Assembly (NCBI RefSeq): GCF_033807715.1 | Contig: NC_084590.1 | Span: forward strand, 6,595,327-6,659,326 | Direction: 5' to 3' | Length of the DNA stretch: 64,000 nucleotides | Origin: Cololabis saira | Lineage: Eukaryota; Chordata; Actinopteri; Beloniformes; Belonidae | Shown here: piece by piece, positions 45,300 through 55,741 of the stretch | Layout: each line of letters begins with the position of its first letter | How positions within the stretch are numbered: position 1 is the stretch's first letter | The notes under the pieces: generated by a model | What the model was told of the DNA's origin: nothing | Seen by the model: the letters and a program-made list of their open reading frames with translations, nothing else | The model's database searches: none | Translations under genes and position numbers: made by a program

Positions 45300-46142
45300 T
45301 CAAGGGACAGATCCCAGATGTCCCAACAGTCCACACCCAGGGCGGGCAGAGGGGGCCCAGGCCCCACACGGCCAAAGTTCTGGGGGCCGTCCTCGGGACT
45401 GAGCAGACCAGCGAGAGCGTTCCGGGGGCCGTCCTCGAGGCCGGGCAGACCGGCGAGAGAGTTCCGGAGGACGCCGACGGGGCCGGGCCAACCGGAGAGT
45501 CATTTTGGGGGCCCAACACCGGAACCAGACTCGGGGCCAGGCACACCGGCCAGAGGGCCGTTTTCGGGGCTGGGCAGATCCATCCGGGACCGCGTCAGGA
45601 ACTGAGATGGGCGGCGGGACCGCCTCAGGAACCGAGATGGGCGGCGGGACCGCCTCAGGAACAGAGGCAGACAGGATGCGGGGAGCCGGAACAGGGGCAG
45701 ACAGGATGCGGGGCGCCGGAACAGGGGCAGACAGGATGCGGGGCGCCGGAACAGGGGCAGACAGGATGCGGGGCGCCGGAACAGGGGCAGACAGGATGCG
45801 GGGCGCCGGAACAGGGGCAGACAGGATGCGGGGCGCCGGAACAGGGGCAGACAGGATGCGGGGCGCCGGAACAGGGGCAGACAGGATGCGGGGCGCCGGA
45901 ACAGGGGCAGACAGGATGCGGGGAGCCGGCGTCGGGGGGCAGAGGATCCCCGGAGCTGCCCGAGTGGGGACCCGGGTCCGTGGCGCTGGCTGCGGGGGTA
46001 CCTGGGTCCGAGGAGCAGGCTGCGGGGGTACCCGGGTCCGAGGCGCAGGCTGCGGGGGTACCCGGGTCCGAGGCGCAGGCTGTGGGGGGTCCGGGACCAT
46101 CACCGGAGCAGGGGCCGATGCACTCTCTCCTGCTGGGTCCAT
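45300..46142 (-). CDS. 280-codon Pro-rich repetitive ORF of the LTR element
   Basis: Starts at ATG 46142, five bases inside the primer-site region, with MDPAGESASAPAPV, and runs to the purine tract, filling the interior. A 30-bp array (about 45660-45925, nine units) gives ten-residue repeats APRILSAPVP; a second array gives PPQPAPRTRV. No CCHC zinc knuckle, protease or polymerase motif is seen. The MDPAG start recalls sushi-type Gag. It may be a degenerate Gag N-terminus swollen by repeats, or simply open because the unit is a multiple of three. Confidence 0.5.
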   Translation of the reverse strand: MDPAGESASAPAPVMVPDPPQPAPRTRVPPQPAPRTRVPPQPAPRTQVPPQPAPRTRVPTRAAPGILCPPTPAPRILSAPVPAPRILSAPVPAPRILSAPVPAPRILSAPVPAPRILSAPVPAPRILSAPVPAPRILSAPVPAPRILSAPVPAPRILSASVPEAVPPPISVPEAVPPPISVPDAVPDGSAQPRKRPSGRCAWPRVWFRCWAPKMTLRLARPRRRPPELSRRSARPRGRPPERSRWSAQSRGRPPELWPCGAWAPSARPGCGLLGHLGSVP

Positions 46143-46146
46143 GCTG

Positions 46147-46156
46147 GTCGGTCCGT
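46147..46156 (-). promoter_or_regulatory. self-primer binding site of the LTR retrotransposon
   Basis: On the minus strand ACGGACCGAC lies two bases after the 5' LTR. It is exactly complementary to GTCGGTCCGT (46354-46345 within that LTR), which starts about 32 bases after a TATA-like box (TATATC, rc of 46379-46386). After one mismatch three more bases pair. No TGG-type tRNA primer site is present. This is the arrangement described for self-priming Tf1/sushi elements, where the transcript's first bases prime minus-strand synthesis. Confidence 0.75.
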
Positions 46157-46503
46157 TCTGTCACAAGGCGTGGTGTTGAGGACCCAAACGCAAGGAGAGA
46201 GAGGGAGGCTGGAGGCAGGAGTTCTCAAAAAACAGAAGGATTTATTCCACAAAAAAGCCAAACTAAAATGCTGCAGAGCAGGATCAAAAACAACTCACGT
46301 ATACAGAGATCGAAAACCAGGAGTACATGGAGGGAACAAACAGTACGGACCGACAGGCAACAAAGGAATGACAAGACCAGATATACACAGGGGATAACGA
46401 GACACGACGAGACACAGGTGCAGACACAATCAGGGCAAAGGGGAAACAGGAGGGACAGAACTAAAACTCAAACTGGGGGGAAGTGTCAAACCCTGACATT
46501 TTC

Positions 46504-46809
46504 TGGTGTTATTTTTCTGGTGATGACTCTAAATGTTGAAATAGCAGTAAAACCACATTCATTGATGAAATGACATAAGGGATGGAAAGGAGGGATGGCA
46601 GTTTTACAGGGGGGATGATTTGGACCGTTTTTATTTCAGGGGGGATGCCATCCCCCTCATCCCCCCTCAACTCCAGTACTGGTTATAACTGCATTTTGAC
46701 TAGTCAGAATTACATTGTGACTAGTCAGAATTGTCATTCAAGATATCTATAATGTCATTTTGACTAGTCAAAACTCTAATTCAAGATATCTGTAATTACA
46801 TTTTGACTT
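46504..46809. repeat. MITE tail and gactagtcagaat/aagatatct repeats
   Basis: After the LTR element come the remaining tail of the cactgcaaaa MITE and a ggggggatg...catccccc inverted motif (46607-46668). A series of ttttgactagtcagaat and tcaagatatct repeats follows and resumes at 47428-47650. Confidence 0.55.
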
Positions 46810-47427
46810 TGACAGTTCAAGACTTACTTTAAATCAAATTCACAGGTTCATTCTTATTCAACTCGACAATCCTCAGATCTTCATCCTCCTAAATTTCTCA
46901 CTTGCAGACGTCAATTTTCAGTGAGATTTAGGGACTAAATTGTGGAATAATTTTTCCTACCTGGCAAAGACTCTTCCTCTTTGAAATGTTACAAAAGACG
47001 TTTGAAAGAACTTGACTGCTGTTTTGTAACTGTTTTCCCAATGTAATGTTGTACATGTATTCATGTTCTTTTTGTGTGTTTCACTCATACTGACAGGATA
47101 ATTTCTACCATTAGTCTTATTTGTTCAGGAGTCAATACAAACTGTAAAAACAATATCCCATGCACACTCACACACACTTATGTTTTGTCTTTATTCTTTA
47201 TTATTTATATATTGCATTATTAGTTTGCCATCACTTTTGTGTAGTTAGACTTTTTGTTTTTGTATGTTAATCTTATGTTCTTTATAACACGTGACATTTT
47301 AATAACTTCGGTGGAGGCTTCATATAAGCCCATTGGGGTTTTTGCCTCTTCCTGCATCGTATCTATTTATATTTGATATTTCCTGTCTATTTTTAAAACT
47401 GTGCAAAACAATAAACTAAAAACTAAA
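46810..47427 (+). mobile_element. LINE 3' end inserted in the gactagtcag repeats
   Basis: The plus strand has an LWNNF/LAKTLPL-type stretch near 46940-46980, like the end of LINE reverse transcriptases, with stops. A 3' UTR and an A-rich end (aataaactaaaaactaaaaa) follow. The same flanking repeat lies on both sides. Clade uncertain. Confidence 0.5.
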
Positions 47428-47650
47428 AAACATTTTGACTAGGCAGAATGGTTAAAGATATCTCCAATTTGAGATATCTCTCATTAAAATTAATTAGATA
47501 TCTATAACTTGATTATAGATATCTACAATAAAATTATGACTATCCGTAATTCCAGTTTGAGATATCTACAACGTCATTTTGACTTCCGTAGTCATAATTC
47601 CAGTTCAAGATATCTACAACATTGACAGTCCAGGATATTGGTGAATAAAA

Positions 47651-48000
47651 TGACACTTGCAAATAAAAAAACATGAATCAGTGAATAAATAAACACAGGT
47701 GGCGTATTGCTCCGGTATCATTGAAGTGCTTCACAGTGAAATCCATGAGTTCTTTAGGGGGCCACTAATGAATCCCTCTTGCATGTGGAGGCTGAGCTTG
47801 TCGTGATGGGGCCCCCTCATGGCCGTGGGGGATAATACATCTTCAGAGTCTGCACACAGCAAGAACAGCTCTGGAACGAGAACAAAGGTACTGTATATCA
47901 TTATCTAGCAGCCCTGTATCAGCAGCAGACGTAAAAGCTGCAGAAACGTCAGAACCTGGTACGTGTGGAGGGTTCAAGAGTGAAACATCACGGAGTCTGG
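47651..48000. other. no recognised feature
   Basis: Nothing recognised between the gactagtcag repeats and the next LINE-like tail. Confidence 0.4.
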
Positions 48001-48510
48001 ATGCCCTTTTCAAAGTTGATCGCCTCTACTGCCCTTATTTTTTAACAACTTGTGCTTTTTATTATTTTACCTCTTTTTTTATAATTTTATTTGTTATTTA
48101 GACTTACTCTTAAATTAAATACTTGTGATTTTTGAAAACCGCGCTAAGTTATGGATAAGCCCTGAATGCAGGTATTGTGGTATAGAATTGTCAAATTGGT
48201 TTAATTCACCGTATGAATTGTTACAGATTACTTTTGTAATACTGTATTTGACCCGGTCTTTGTACGTTTTGACCGTATAGAAACGTAACTCTTGCCATTG
48301 TAAGAATGAGATGAAGCTGCTGTACTCTACTGCCCTTACCTTTTAACAACTTGTGCTTTTTATTATTTGACCTCTTTTCTTATCATTTTATCTCATTTTA
48401 TTTGTTATTTACTGTTTAATTGTGTCTTGCCGCTTTTAATATTGATGTAAAGCACTTTGAATTACCTTGTGTTAAATTGTGCTGTACAAATAAACTTGCT
48501 TTGCCAGAGA
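48001..48510 (+). mobile_element. duplicated LINE-type 3' tails
   Basis: The sequence ctactgccctta...tttaacaacttgtgcttttt occurs twice (48027-48065 and 48327-48365). The second is followed by tgtaaagcactttgaattac and aaataaacttgctttgcc, a common fish LINE 3' end. The tract 48230-48300 recurs inverted at 11330-11420. Confidence 0.55.
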
Positions 48511-48759
48511 TCGTCTTGAAGGACAGATGTACCACGTTCTGTCACGTTGTACTTTTAAACAGGGTCCCCCAAAAAGCTAGAACTGTCCCTCTCGTCTTTA
48601 TTCCTGAGGGCTCTGAGACTGTGACCAGAGCACAGGAACCGCTGATTGGGTGGTAAAGCAACCGACCATCTCGTCTGCATCTCGTCTGCATGACCCTCCC
48701 ATAACGCCGCTACGCTGGTCCGAAGGCAGAACACGTTTTAGGATATTCCACCACAGACG

Positions 48760-48924
48760 GCTGAGCTTGTTATTCAGACTAACCACTTCAGACCAGATTG
48801 AGTCATATTCCTCTGATAGATTCCAGTCTGTCGTTGCGAGCAACGTCTTCCTTTCATGCCAGGGTTAGTTTTGGTGTTCCCCAAGGTTCTGTACTCGAGC
48901 CGCTCCTTTTCACTGGACACGCTA
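48760..48924 (+). pseudogene. LINE reverse-transcriptase fragment
   Basis: The plus strand reads SDRFQSVVASNVF and then, in another frame, a VPQGSVLEPLLF motif (48880-48910), the conserved reverse-transcriptase block that follows the DRxQSV region. A large insertion at about 48925 cuts it. Related flanking sequence resumes at about 51732. Confidence 0.65.
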
Positions 48925-49949
48925 AAGCTGGTTATACACTGTGCGATATTTTAAATCTAGTGCTGGCCAACGATTAAAATTTTTAATCTCAATTAATCCA
49001 TGATTTCTGTAATTAACTGCGATTAATCGCATATTAATTGCAAATGTATTCACACATTTTGTGCTGTTCTAAATTACCTCAAGGTTTTTATGTTTTTTAA
49101 TCCCTTTAACAACATGAGAAAGGGCAAATATGCTGCTTTATGCCAATGTTTATTCAACTTGCCACAAAAAAATCTTTTGACCTGAATGTAACATTCCTTC
49201 ATAAATACAAACACAATGTAGTCCCCAACTTTACACTTGTAAAGACTAACTTAAGATTCCTTGTTTTTTTAAGCAGCTCAAAGTAAAACAATGAACCATA
49301 TGCATCACAAACATTGTACAAGAAGTACATTGGTCAGTTAAATTTTCCATGTAATTATGTCTAACCTCATACGGAGGAAAATAAAAGGCTCAAAAAATAT
49401 CCCCTTCTCCTAAGTGGGATCAAAACAGGGGGATACAAAAAATAAATTACAAACGAATAAAGTGCACATGTAAGGGGAGTAACTCAGCCGTTTCCTCACC
49501 TGAATCCTCAGTGCACTCGTGAGAATCGCAGTGTGCGTGCGCCCGTCTGTGCGCGTGTGTGTGCGCGTGTGTGTGCGGGGGGGGATTGTTGAGTTATATG
49601 TTTTATGTAAAGCGCTTTGTGTTGCATTTCTTATTTTGTAAGAAAGGTGCTTCACAAATGAAGTTTGATTTGACTCGTCCTTTGTTGCAAGCTGCTATCC
49701 AGCGTTGTCTGATTTTGACGAGGGGGGGCGGAGCAGCGCGGCGCTCTCTGGTATTTGAGACTCAACGTACTTCGGTGGTAATTCATTTCAAATCGATGGT
49801 ACATGTAAATAACTTCAGTCTTGTCCAGCGAACCATCTGGCATTTTTTTGAAAGTGAACTTGCTGTTCAAAAGTCGCTTTTCATTCTCCGTCTTTCAGTT
49901 CACCAGACTTTTTTTTTTTAAATGTGCGTTAAAAAAATGGTCGGCATAA

Positions 49950-50743
49950 ATGTATTGTGACATGAAAAACAAATTTTTCTTGATTTTTTGTGTTTTGTTG
50001 GGTGTCTTGACATCAATTACACCCAAAAAACAACGAACTTTTAACATTCAGTGTATTGTGTGCTTTCTGGGATTTTCCGCATAACTATGCAAAAACGGCT
50101 CATCTGGTTTGGTGGCGGATGGTTACGTAACGATCCGCTAAATCACCGCCCCCTCCACCCAGCTCCCTGCCTCCTCTCCTTTCCAGTGCACCATAAAGGC
50201 TGATTTATGGTTCCGCGTTACACCGACGCAGAACCTACGGCGTAGGGTTACGCGGTGACGCGCTCGGTACGCTGAACCCTACGGCGTAGGCTCTGCGTCG
50301 ATTTAACGCGGAACCATAAATCAGGCTTAACACGGAGCTGTTTAGAGCCTCTTTTGTTCTAATCACCGGAGGAAAACTGCTAAGAAGACCCGCGGCCACT
50401 GACTGGACTTAAGATAAGGAGACACTGCTGCTTGCATGCCTTTTATTTTTATGATTGTTTGCTGTGGTTCGCCCTCCTGCTTTTCCGTGCATGCTTCGCC
50501 TGTCGCTGCCGGCTTAACTCTCCGACGCCGCTGTGAGCGTATGGCTGGAGGAGGAGGAGGTTTGGAGGAGGAGCGGAGCAATGATTGACAGCAAAGGGGG
50601 AAAAGGAAGCGTTTTTCACGGGGCAAGTACTAGAGTACTAGAGTGAAGTTTTTCTTGTTACACTCTTTTAGACACATTTGAGGGATGTTGGCCAAGACTT
50701 TTAATAGTGTTAAAAGCATGTTAAAAATGATGTCACAATACCT
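49950..50743. mobile_element. piggyBac-like TTAA MITE, copy 1
   Basis: Right end gatgtcacaatacct followed by ttaa (50744-50747); left end atgtattgtgacat with a degraded ataa. It is the inverted partner of 58120-58920. A foldback repeat sits at 50195-50329 in the same place in both copies. Confidence 0.85.
50195..50329. repeat. foldback repeat, cgcggaaccataaatcag family
   Basis: A near-perfect palindrome (ggctgatttatggttccgcg against cgcggaaccataaatcaggc) nested in the TTAA element. Confidence 0.9.
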
Positions 50744-51267
50744 TTAAGAGAACGTTAAGTTAACGCGTCGTTAACGCTTTAAGTTGGACAGCCCTATTTA
50801 AATCGTTTGATTCCGCCCCATCTCACACTGCACGACTAGATCGCTGAGTTCAAAAGTTCAGAGCCCACGATTTATGTTCTCACACTGTACGACCCGATGC
50901 TCGGATGCGACCCGTCTGCTCACACTATATACGATCATTATCCTCCCGTCGGACCTCTGTGTACTGGAACTCGAGGCTGGTTTTAGGGGGGGGCAGGGGT
51001 AGGCTGTTCCAACTCAAACGTGCGTCCTGCCCACCTGATCAAAGGTTATGGGATCCTTTATTTTTTTACAATTATATATATATATATAAAAAAAATCCCA
51101 AAATATCTGTACCGTTTCTGATTGGGTGTGTGCACTGCGCATCATTTTTAGACACAACAAAGAACGCATACCGCAAAAGTTGTGTCTCGGCGGAGGGACC
51201 CGGCGTCCCAGCAAAATGAGAAACAGAGAAGAGAAGTGTTCAGAACAGCACACAGCGCACACACTAC

Positions 51268-51345
51268 AGGCTGATTTATGGTTCCGCGTTACAACAACGC
51301 AGAGCCTACGGCGCAGGGTACGCGGCCACCCGCACCGTTCGTGGA
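51268..51345. repeat. half copy of the cgcggaaccataaatcag foldback repeat
   Basis: Begins aggctgatttatggttccgc and breaks off after the first arm and core. Confidence 0.75.
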
Positions 51346-51823
51346 AATGCGGTCTTTTTTTTGTTATTAAAACATGATTTGTAATGTGAATTTGCAACAC
51401 TTAAACTACAAATAATAGTTTTTGACTTGACATCAGAGATTGTGCATGCTCTCTGTGAAAGGATGAGTCCAATCGGGTCGTAGCTGCTTCAACTGTGATT
51501 CCTTCACGAGGAGCGATCAGGATTTCAAACACGCTTGATTTTCTTGCGACCTCACGATTTGAGATCGGGAACTCGTCGTGAGGTGTTAATCTCTCGTCGT
51601 TACCCCACGTACACTGCACGAGGCACGAGCAACGATTGGGTCGAAATCGGGCCCGATCAAAAAATAGTCGCACGACTGGAAAATCGGCTCAAAACGAGCC
51701 GATAATCGCACAGTGTATGCCCAGCTTTACAGCCACCAGTGGAGTCCTCAGGCAGGATCTGCTCATTTTCCCAGCAGGTGGTAATAAGCACTTCAGCACA
51801 TCCAAGGTGACGGTGCGTGGGAC

Positions 51824-52577
51824 CAGAGGTGGGTAGTAACGAGTTACATTTACTCCATTACATTTACTTGAGTAAGTTTTGGGAAATTTGGTACTTTTAG
51901 GAGTAGTTTTGAATCACTATACTTTTTACTTTTACCTGAGTAGATTTGTGAAGAAGAAACTGTTCCTCTTCCTCCGCTACATTAGGCTACGTTGAGCTGT
52001 TACTTTTCTTTTATCGCTTTTATCCACGTACACGTCAATCTCATGACATCACTGGGTGATTCTTTGGGAAAAATGTTAGTTTTTGCATGTTTTGTCACAT
52101 TTACACAGACTCAAACACACACAGAGTTTCTATGAGTTCATGTTTGTTCTAGTTCTGCCTGGTTAAAAAAGAAAAGTACAAAGGCTTGAAATGTTTAGCT
52201 ACTTGTGCTTAATTTATTTTTTTATTCTATTATTTTATTTATTTTATTATGTATTTAAGTACTTGAATTTACTTTAAGATTATTTTAATTTAAGCTATTT
52301 TTTATTAATTTTAATTTATCTTATTATTTTATTGATTTAATTTGCCTGAAAATGATTATTTTGTACTTTTGTCTGTTTGAATGGTTGTGTTAAAAAAATA
52401 AATCAGACGTTACTCAACAGTTACTCAGTACTTGAGTCGTTTTTTCACCAAGTACTTTTTAACTTTTACTCAAGTAATTATTTGGATGACTACTTTTTAC
52501 TTCTACTTGAGTCATATTATTCTGAAGTAACAGTACTTTTACTTGAGTACAGTTTTTGGCTACTCTACCCAGCTCTG
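51824..52577. mobile_element. hAT-like MITE with perfect 8-bp duplication
   Basis: Ends cagaggtgggtagtaacg and ggctactctacccagctctg. The perfect 8-bp duplication cgtgggac flanks it (51816-51823 and 52578-52585). Subterminal ttacttgagta repeats. 754 bp, non-coding. Confidence 0.93.
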
Positions 52578-52585
52578 CGTGGGAC

Positions 52586-53110
52586 CCTGGAGCTATTACA
52601 ACAGAAGTTGTCTCTAGGATCTTTCCAGAGACCCAGAACGTAAACCCCTGAGCAGTTATTACATAAAAACTGTCAGGTAAAAACTCCCCTAGTGGGAGAA
52701 AAACCTTAAACCAAACAGTAGCAAGAAAAACTCCCCTTTAGGAGGAAGAAACCTGGACCAGGACCTGGATCATGAGGGGGAACCTCCTGCTGGAACTAAT
52801 GAATGCGCCTTTAGAAGCTTCAGTATATAAATGATCAATTTCGTTTTGGATTCGCAATAATCTAATGTTATCCTCTTCTGAAAGATTTTTCTTATTAAGA
52901 AAATTTTTCAATTCATCCATAATTTCCCTTTCTTTTTTGTCTTGAGCTTTTTTGATATCTGATATTTCTCCAAAAAACTGGCTTTTATTATTCTTTTAAA
53001 TGTAATGTTTGATTTACATTCTTTGGCTTCTGTATCCAGATTGTTCCATAAACTGATACCTTTTACAGAAACACAACGTTCCTTTAATTTTGTCCTGAAA
53101 CCCTTCTCAC
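52586..53110 (-). mobile_element. LINE fragments (L1-like ORF2 linker and RT end)
   Basis: 52680-52790 is a conserved fish repeat (aaaaactcccctttaggagg). 52738-52990 on the minus strand reads MDELKNFLNKKNLSEED, NEIDHLYTEASKGAFIS, resembling the linker between endonuclease and reverse transcriptase of L1-type ORF2. 52985-53110 repeats the 10886-11040 block. All are truncated. Confidence 0.55.
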
Positions 53111-53713
53111 GGCTGTTACGTCAAGTCCTTTAAGGCCCAACTACTGCTAAGAAACAACGAGACCTTTGTCCCAGAGTTGGGTGTGTGGGGCGGGAGGGCA
53201 GCGCTCAACGCAACACAATATCCCCACAGCCCAGCCGGCTCCTCTCATATCTATTTCTGTTTGAATTACACATCCTTAAGCAATTAAACCGGGCTTTTCT
53301 TTGGCCTGGGAAGATGTTTTGTTTAATCTGTATATTCAGAAGGCTTGCCAGGCTGGGATTTATGTGTCTCACTGAAATAATCCACTTTGCAGCCGCAGGG
53401 ATGCAACATTGATCTGCAGCTAAACCACCACCCTGGTAGCTGGTAGCTTCCTCTGCTCCACCCGGTCCAGCATTCACACTCTGATCCTCCTCCCAGAGAT
53501 CCCGTTGGTTTAACCCACCCCGGCTAAACACACAGATTTGAGGACACCGCCCACGCTGGGGACAACCGGCCATAACTTGATAACTTGGGCCAGAAATGAA
53601 TAAATAATCTCAACGCGCTCCAGAGTGTTGACAGCAGTCGGGTTCACTACAAGGGCAATGTACCAATGACGTCTTCATCTTTGTTTTATTTTATTTTCCG
53701 TGACGCTTCAAAA
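53111..53713. other. no recognised feature
   Basis: Nothing recognised. A 122-codon minus-strand frame (53205-53573) has no known domain. Confidence 0.4.
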
Positions 53714-54745
53714 TAGGGATGGCCCAATACCGATACCGGTATCGGTATCGGGGGCCGATACTGCTCTCATATACACTAATCCAGCAAAAACCGGAAGTCG
53801 AGCGGCCGCCATTACTGCGGTGGCGGCTTCCTGCCAGGCTCTCTATGTATTTGTATTTCAGCGCTTTTGAATGAAAGGGTCCCCAAAAGTTATTCTAATT
53901 TGTCTTTGGTCTTGCCAGAAATGACAATTCTGGCCCTTTGTTTTTTCTTTGATGTGATCCCTCATATCTTTATCACATTTGACATATTTTTCAAACACTA
54001 AATTGCAGAGTTTGCATTTTTGCTCAGCACAATGTTCATGATCTTTGGGAAGTTCATTAGTGCCTGCACTCATCTGTGGCGTGGCAGTCAACAGGTGATT
54101 TAAAATAGTTCCAGGGATTCTGGCCAAGCCAGCCATCTCAGGTGAGGTAAGATGATGTATGACTTGTGCATCATTCATGAATCTTTATGATGCTACTTTT
54201 AAACTTTTATTGTGTTCTTCAGAAGGACTACTACATGTTTTCTACTGTGTCTGGTACCACATTGTTTCCATGTTGACTTATGCCATGCACACAGCTGGTC
54301 CGTGCAGGACATCCCAGTCAGACCCTGCCTGACCGCCCCCCTCACCTTGTAGAGGAGAGCTGCGGTGTGGCTGCAGCAGCGCCCTCTGCTCGCCATGCAG
54401 TCACAACTAACTTGCACAACTTGGCCATCCTCCCTTCTCACTGTTACGTCCACATCATGGTGACAGTGGATGGACTGTGAGTGTCTCACAGACAGAGGTG
54501 GACAGAGTACTCGACCCCAGTACTTGAGTAAGAGTACAAATACTACTGGTCAAAATTTACTCTGTTACAAGTAAAAGTAGCTCAGTCAAAATATGACTCG
54601 AGTAAGAGTAGAAAAGTACTTGCTTTTAAAGGTACTTAAGTATCCAAAAGTAAATGCTTTTAAATGTACTTTAAGTAAAAGTAAGAGTAAGAGTAAATTT
54701 CTTATTTTCCACATCAGTAAATTACTATATTTTTTCTAAATTAAT

Positions 54746-55741
54746 TTAAGGATCTTTTAACTCTTGTTTCTGAGAATTCGATGTTGAGTTGTTGAAAGCA
54801 GAGAGGTAGTTCTGCTTCGGCAGACACAATAAACATTTGAAAATAAATGTCTGTGGTTTTTCTGTGCCCTCTATTTTTACTCGGTCGAACTCAAACATTG
54901 AGTTAAGATACGGCCAAGGATTTTGTGAAAGTCCCTGCTCCGAGTCCGGCTCATTATCAGACTCAGACGACTCAGCGGATTGTCTTTCTTCTCCTGACGC
55001 AGGCGTAGCCGTTGTTGCGGCTCTGTCTTGACTTGTTGGCTCTGTCTTGACTTGTTGGCTCTGTCTTGACTTGTTGGCTCTGTCTTGACTTGTTGGCTCT
55101 GTCTTGACTTGTTGCAGCTCTGTCTTGACTTGTTGCGGCTCTGTCTTGACTTGTTGGCTCTGTCTTGACTTGTTGCGGCTCTGTCTTGACTTGTTGGCTC
55201 TGTCTTGACTTGTTGCAGCTCTGTCTTGACTTGTTGGCTCTGTCTTGACTTGTTGCGGCTCTGTCTTGACTTGTTGGCTCTGTCTTGACTTGTTGCAGCT
55301 CTGTCTTGACTTGTTGGCTCTGTCTTGACTTGTTGCGGCTCTGTCTTGACTTGTTGCAGCTCTGTCTTGACTTGTTGCAGCTCTGTCTTGACTTGTTGCA
55401 GCTCTGTCTTGACTTGTTGCAGCTCTGTCTTGACTTGTTGCAGCTCTGTCTTGACTTGTTGCGGCTCTGTCTTGACTTGTTGGCTCTGTCTTGACTTGTT
55501 GCAGCTCTGTCTTGACTTGTTGGCTCTGTCTTGACTTGTTGGCTCTGTCTTGACTTGTTGCGGCTCTGTCTTGACTTGTTGGCTCTGTCTTGACTTGTTG
55601 GCTCTGTCTTGACTTGTTGCGGCTCTGTCTTGACAAACACAGGCTACTTTGGCGGTATGGTTTTGAGGAGGCTTGACGTATTTCCGCTTTACGTACATCC
55701 CAGTGGAGAGCGTGCACTGTGATAGGTTCCTCCTTTGACAA
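54746..55741 (-). pseudogene. hAT transposase N-terminal exon with expanded repeat and BED-like finger
   Basis: Starts MSKEEPITVHALHW. About 230 residues of SQDRAATSQDRANKSRQ-type repeats come from the 55017-55635 array. It ends with a normal hAT-like N-terminus: acidic ESSESDNEPDSEQ, WPYLNSMFEF, and FKCLLCLPKQN...FNNSTSN. The last is the first half of a BED finger (CxxC, then T-S-N), broken before the H..H pair. The frame stops at 54746 and the catalytic domain is absent. Confidence 0.65.
55017..55635. repeat. minisatellite of 19- and 21-bp units, about 31 copies
   Basis: ggctctgtcttgacttgtt (19 bp) and gcagctctgtcttgacttgt+t or gcggct variants (21 bp) alternate irregularly. All three minus-strand frames stay open because no unit variant holds a stop. 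Confidence 0.93.

Larger units (their letters stand above)
44949..46498 (-). mobile_element. young non-autonomous LTR retrotransposon, Tf1/sushi-like
   Basis: Two 340-bp LTRs (44949-45288 and 46159-46498) begin tgtcacaagg and end aaccctgaca on the plus strand. By eye they differ at about four positions. The 5-bp duplication ttttc flanks the element (44944-44948 and 46499-46503). Minus-strand orientation is set by a purine tract (TTGAGGGGGGGGTAC, 45289-45303) before the 3' LTR, by AATAAA (rc of 46241-46246), and by a TATA-like sequence upstream of the self-primer. The interior of about 870 bp holds one repetitive frame and no recognisable reverse transcriptase or integrase. Confidence 0.92.
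48958..50796. mobile_element. hAT-like element with perfect 8-bp duplication
   Basis: Starts tagtgctggccaacgattaa and ends taacgctttaagttggacag then cccta. The perfect 8-bp duplication tttaaatc flanks it (48950-48957 and 50797-50804). It carries a (GT)n-like tract at 49530-49580 and a nested TTAA element. No transposase frame remains. Confidence 0.9.
48925..51735. mobile_element. outer DNA element with gctggttatacactgtgcga termini
   Basis: The ends aaagctggttatacactgtg and cacagtgtatgcccagcttt are inverted. Further tcacactgcacgac and cgatc repeats lie towards each end. The middle is filled by the hAT-like element at 48958-50796. No clean target duplication was found. Confidence 0.7.

Noticed and set aside
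44866..45402. 178-codon ORF starting in a MITE and reading into the left LTR
   Set aside because: Crosses an insertion junction and repeats at 45980-46573 only because the LTR is duplicated.
45505..46179. 224-codon plus-strand ORF (GAGTGADRMR repeats)
   Set aside because: Antisense of the LTR element's 30-bp array; orientation signals of the element are on the minus strand.
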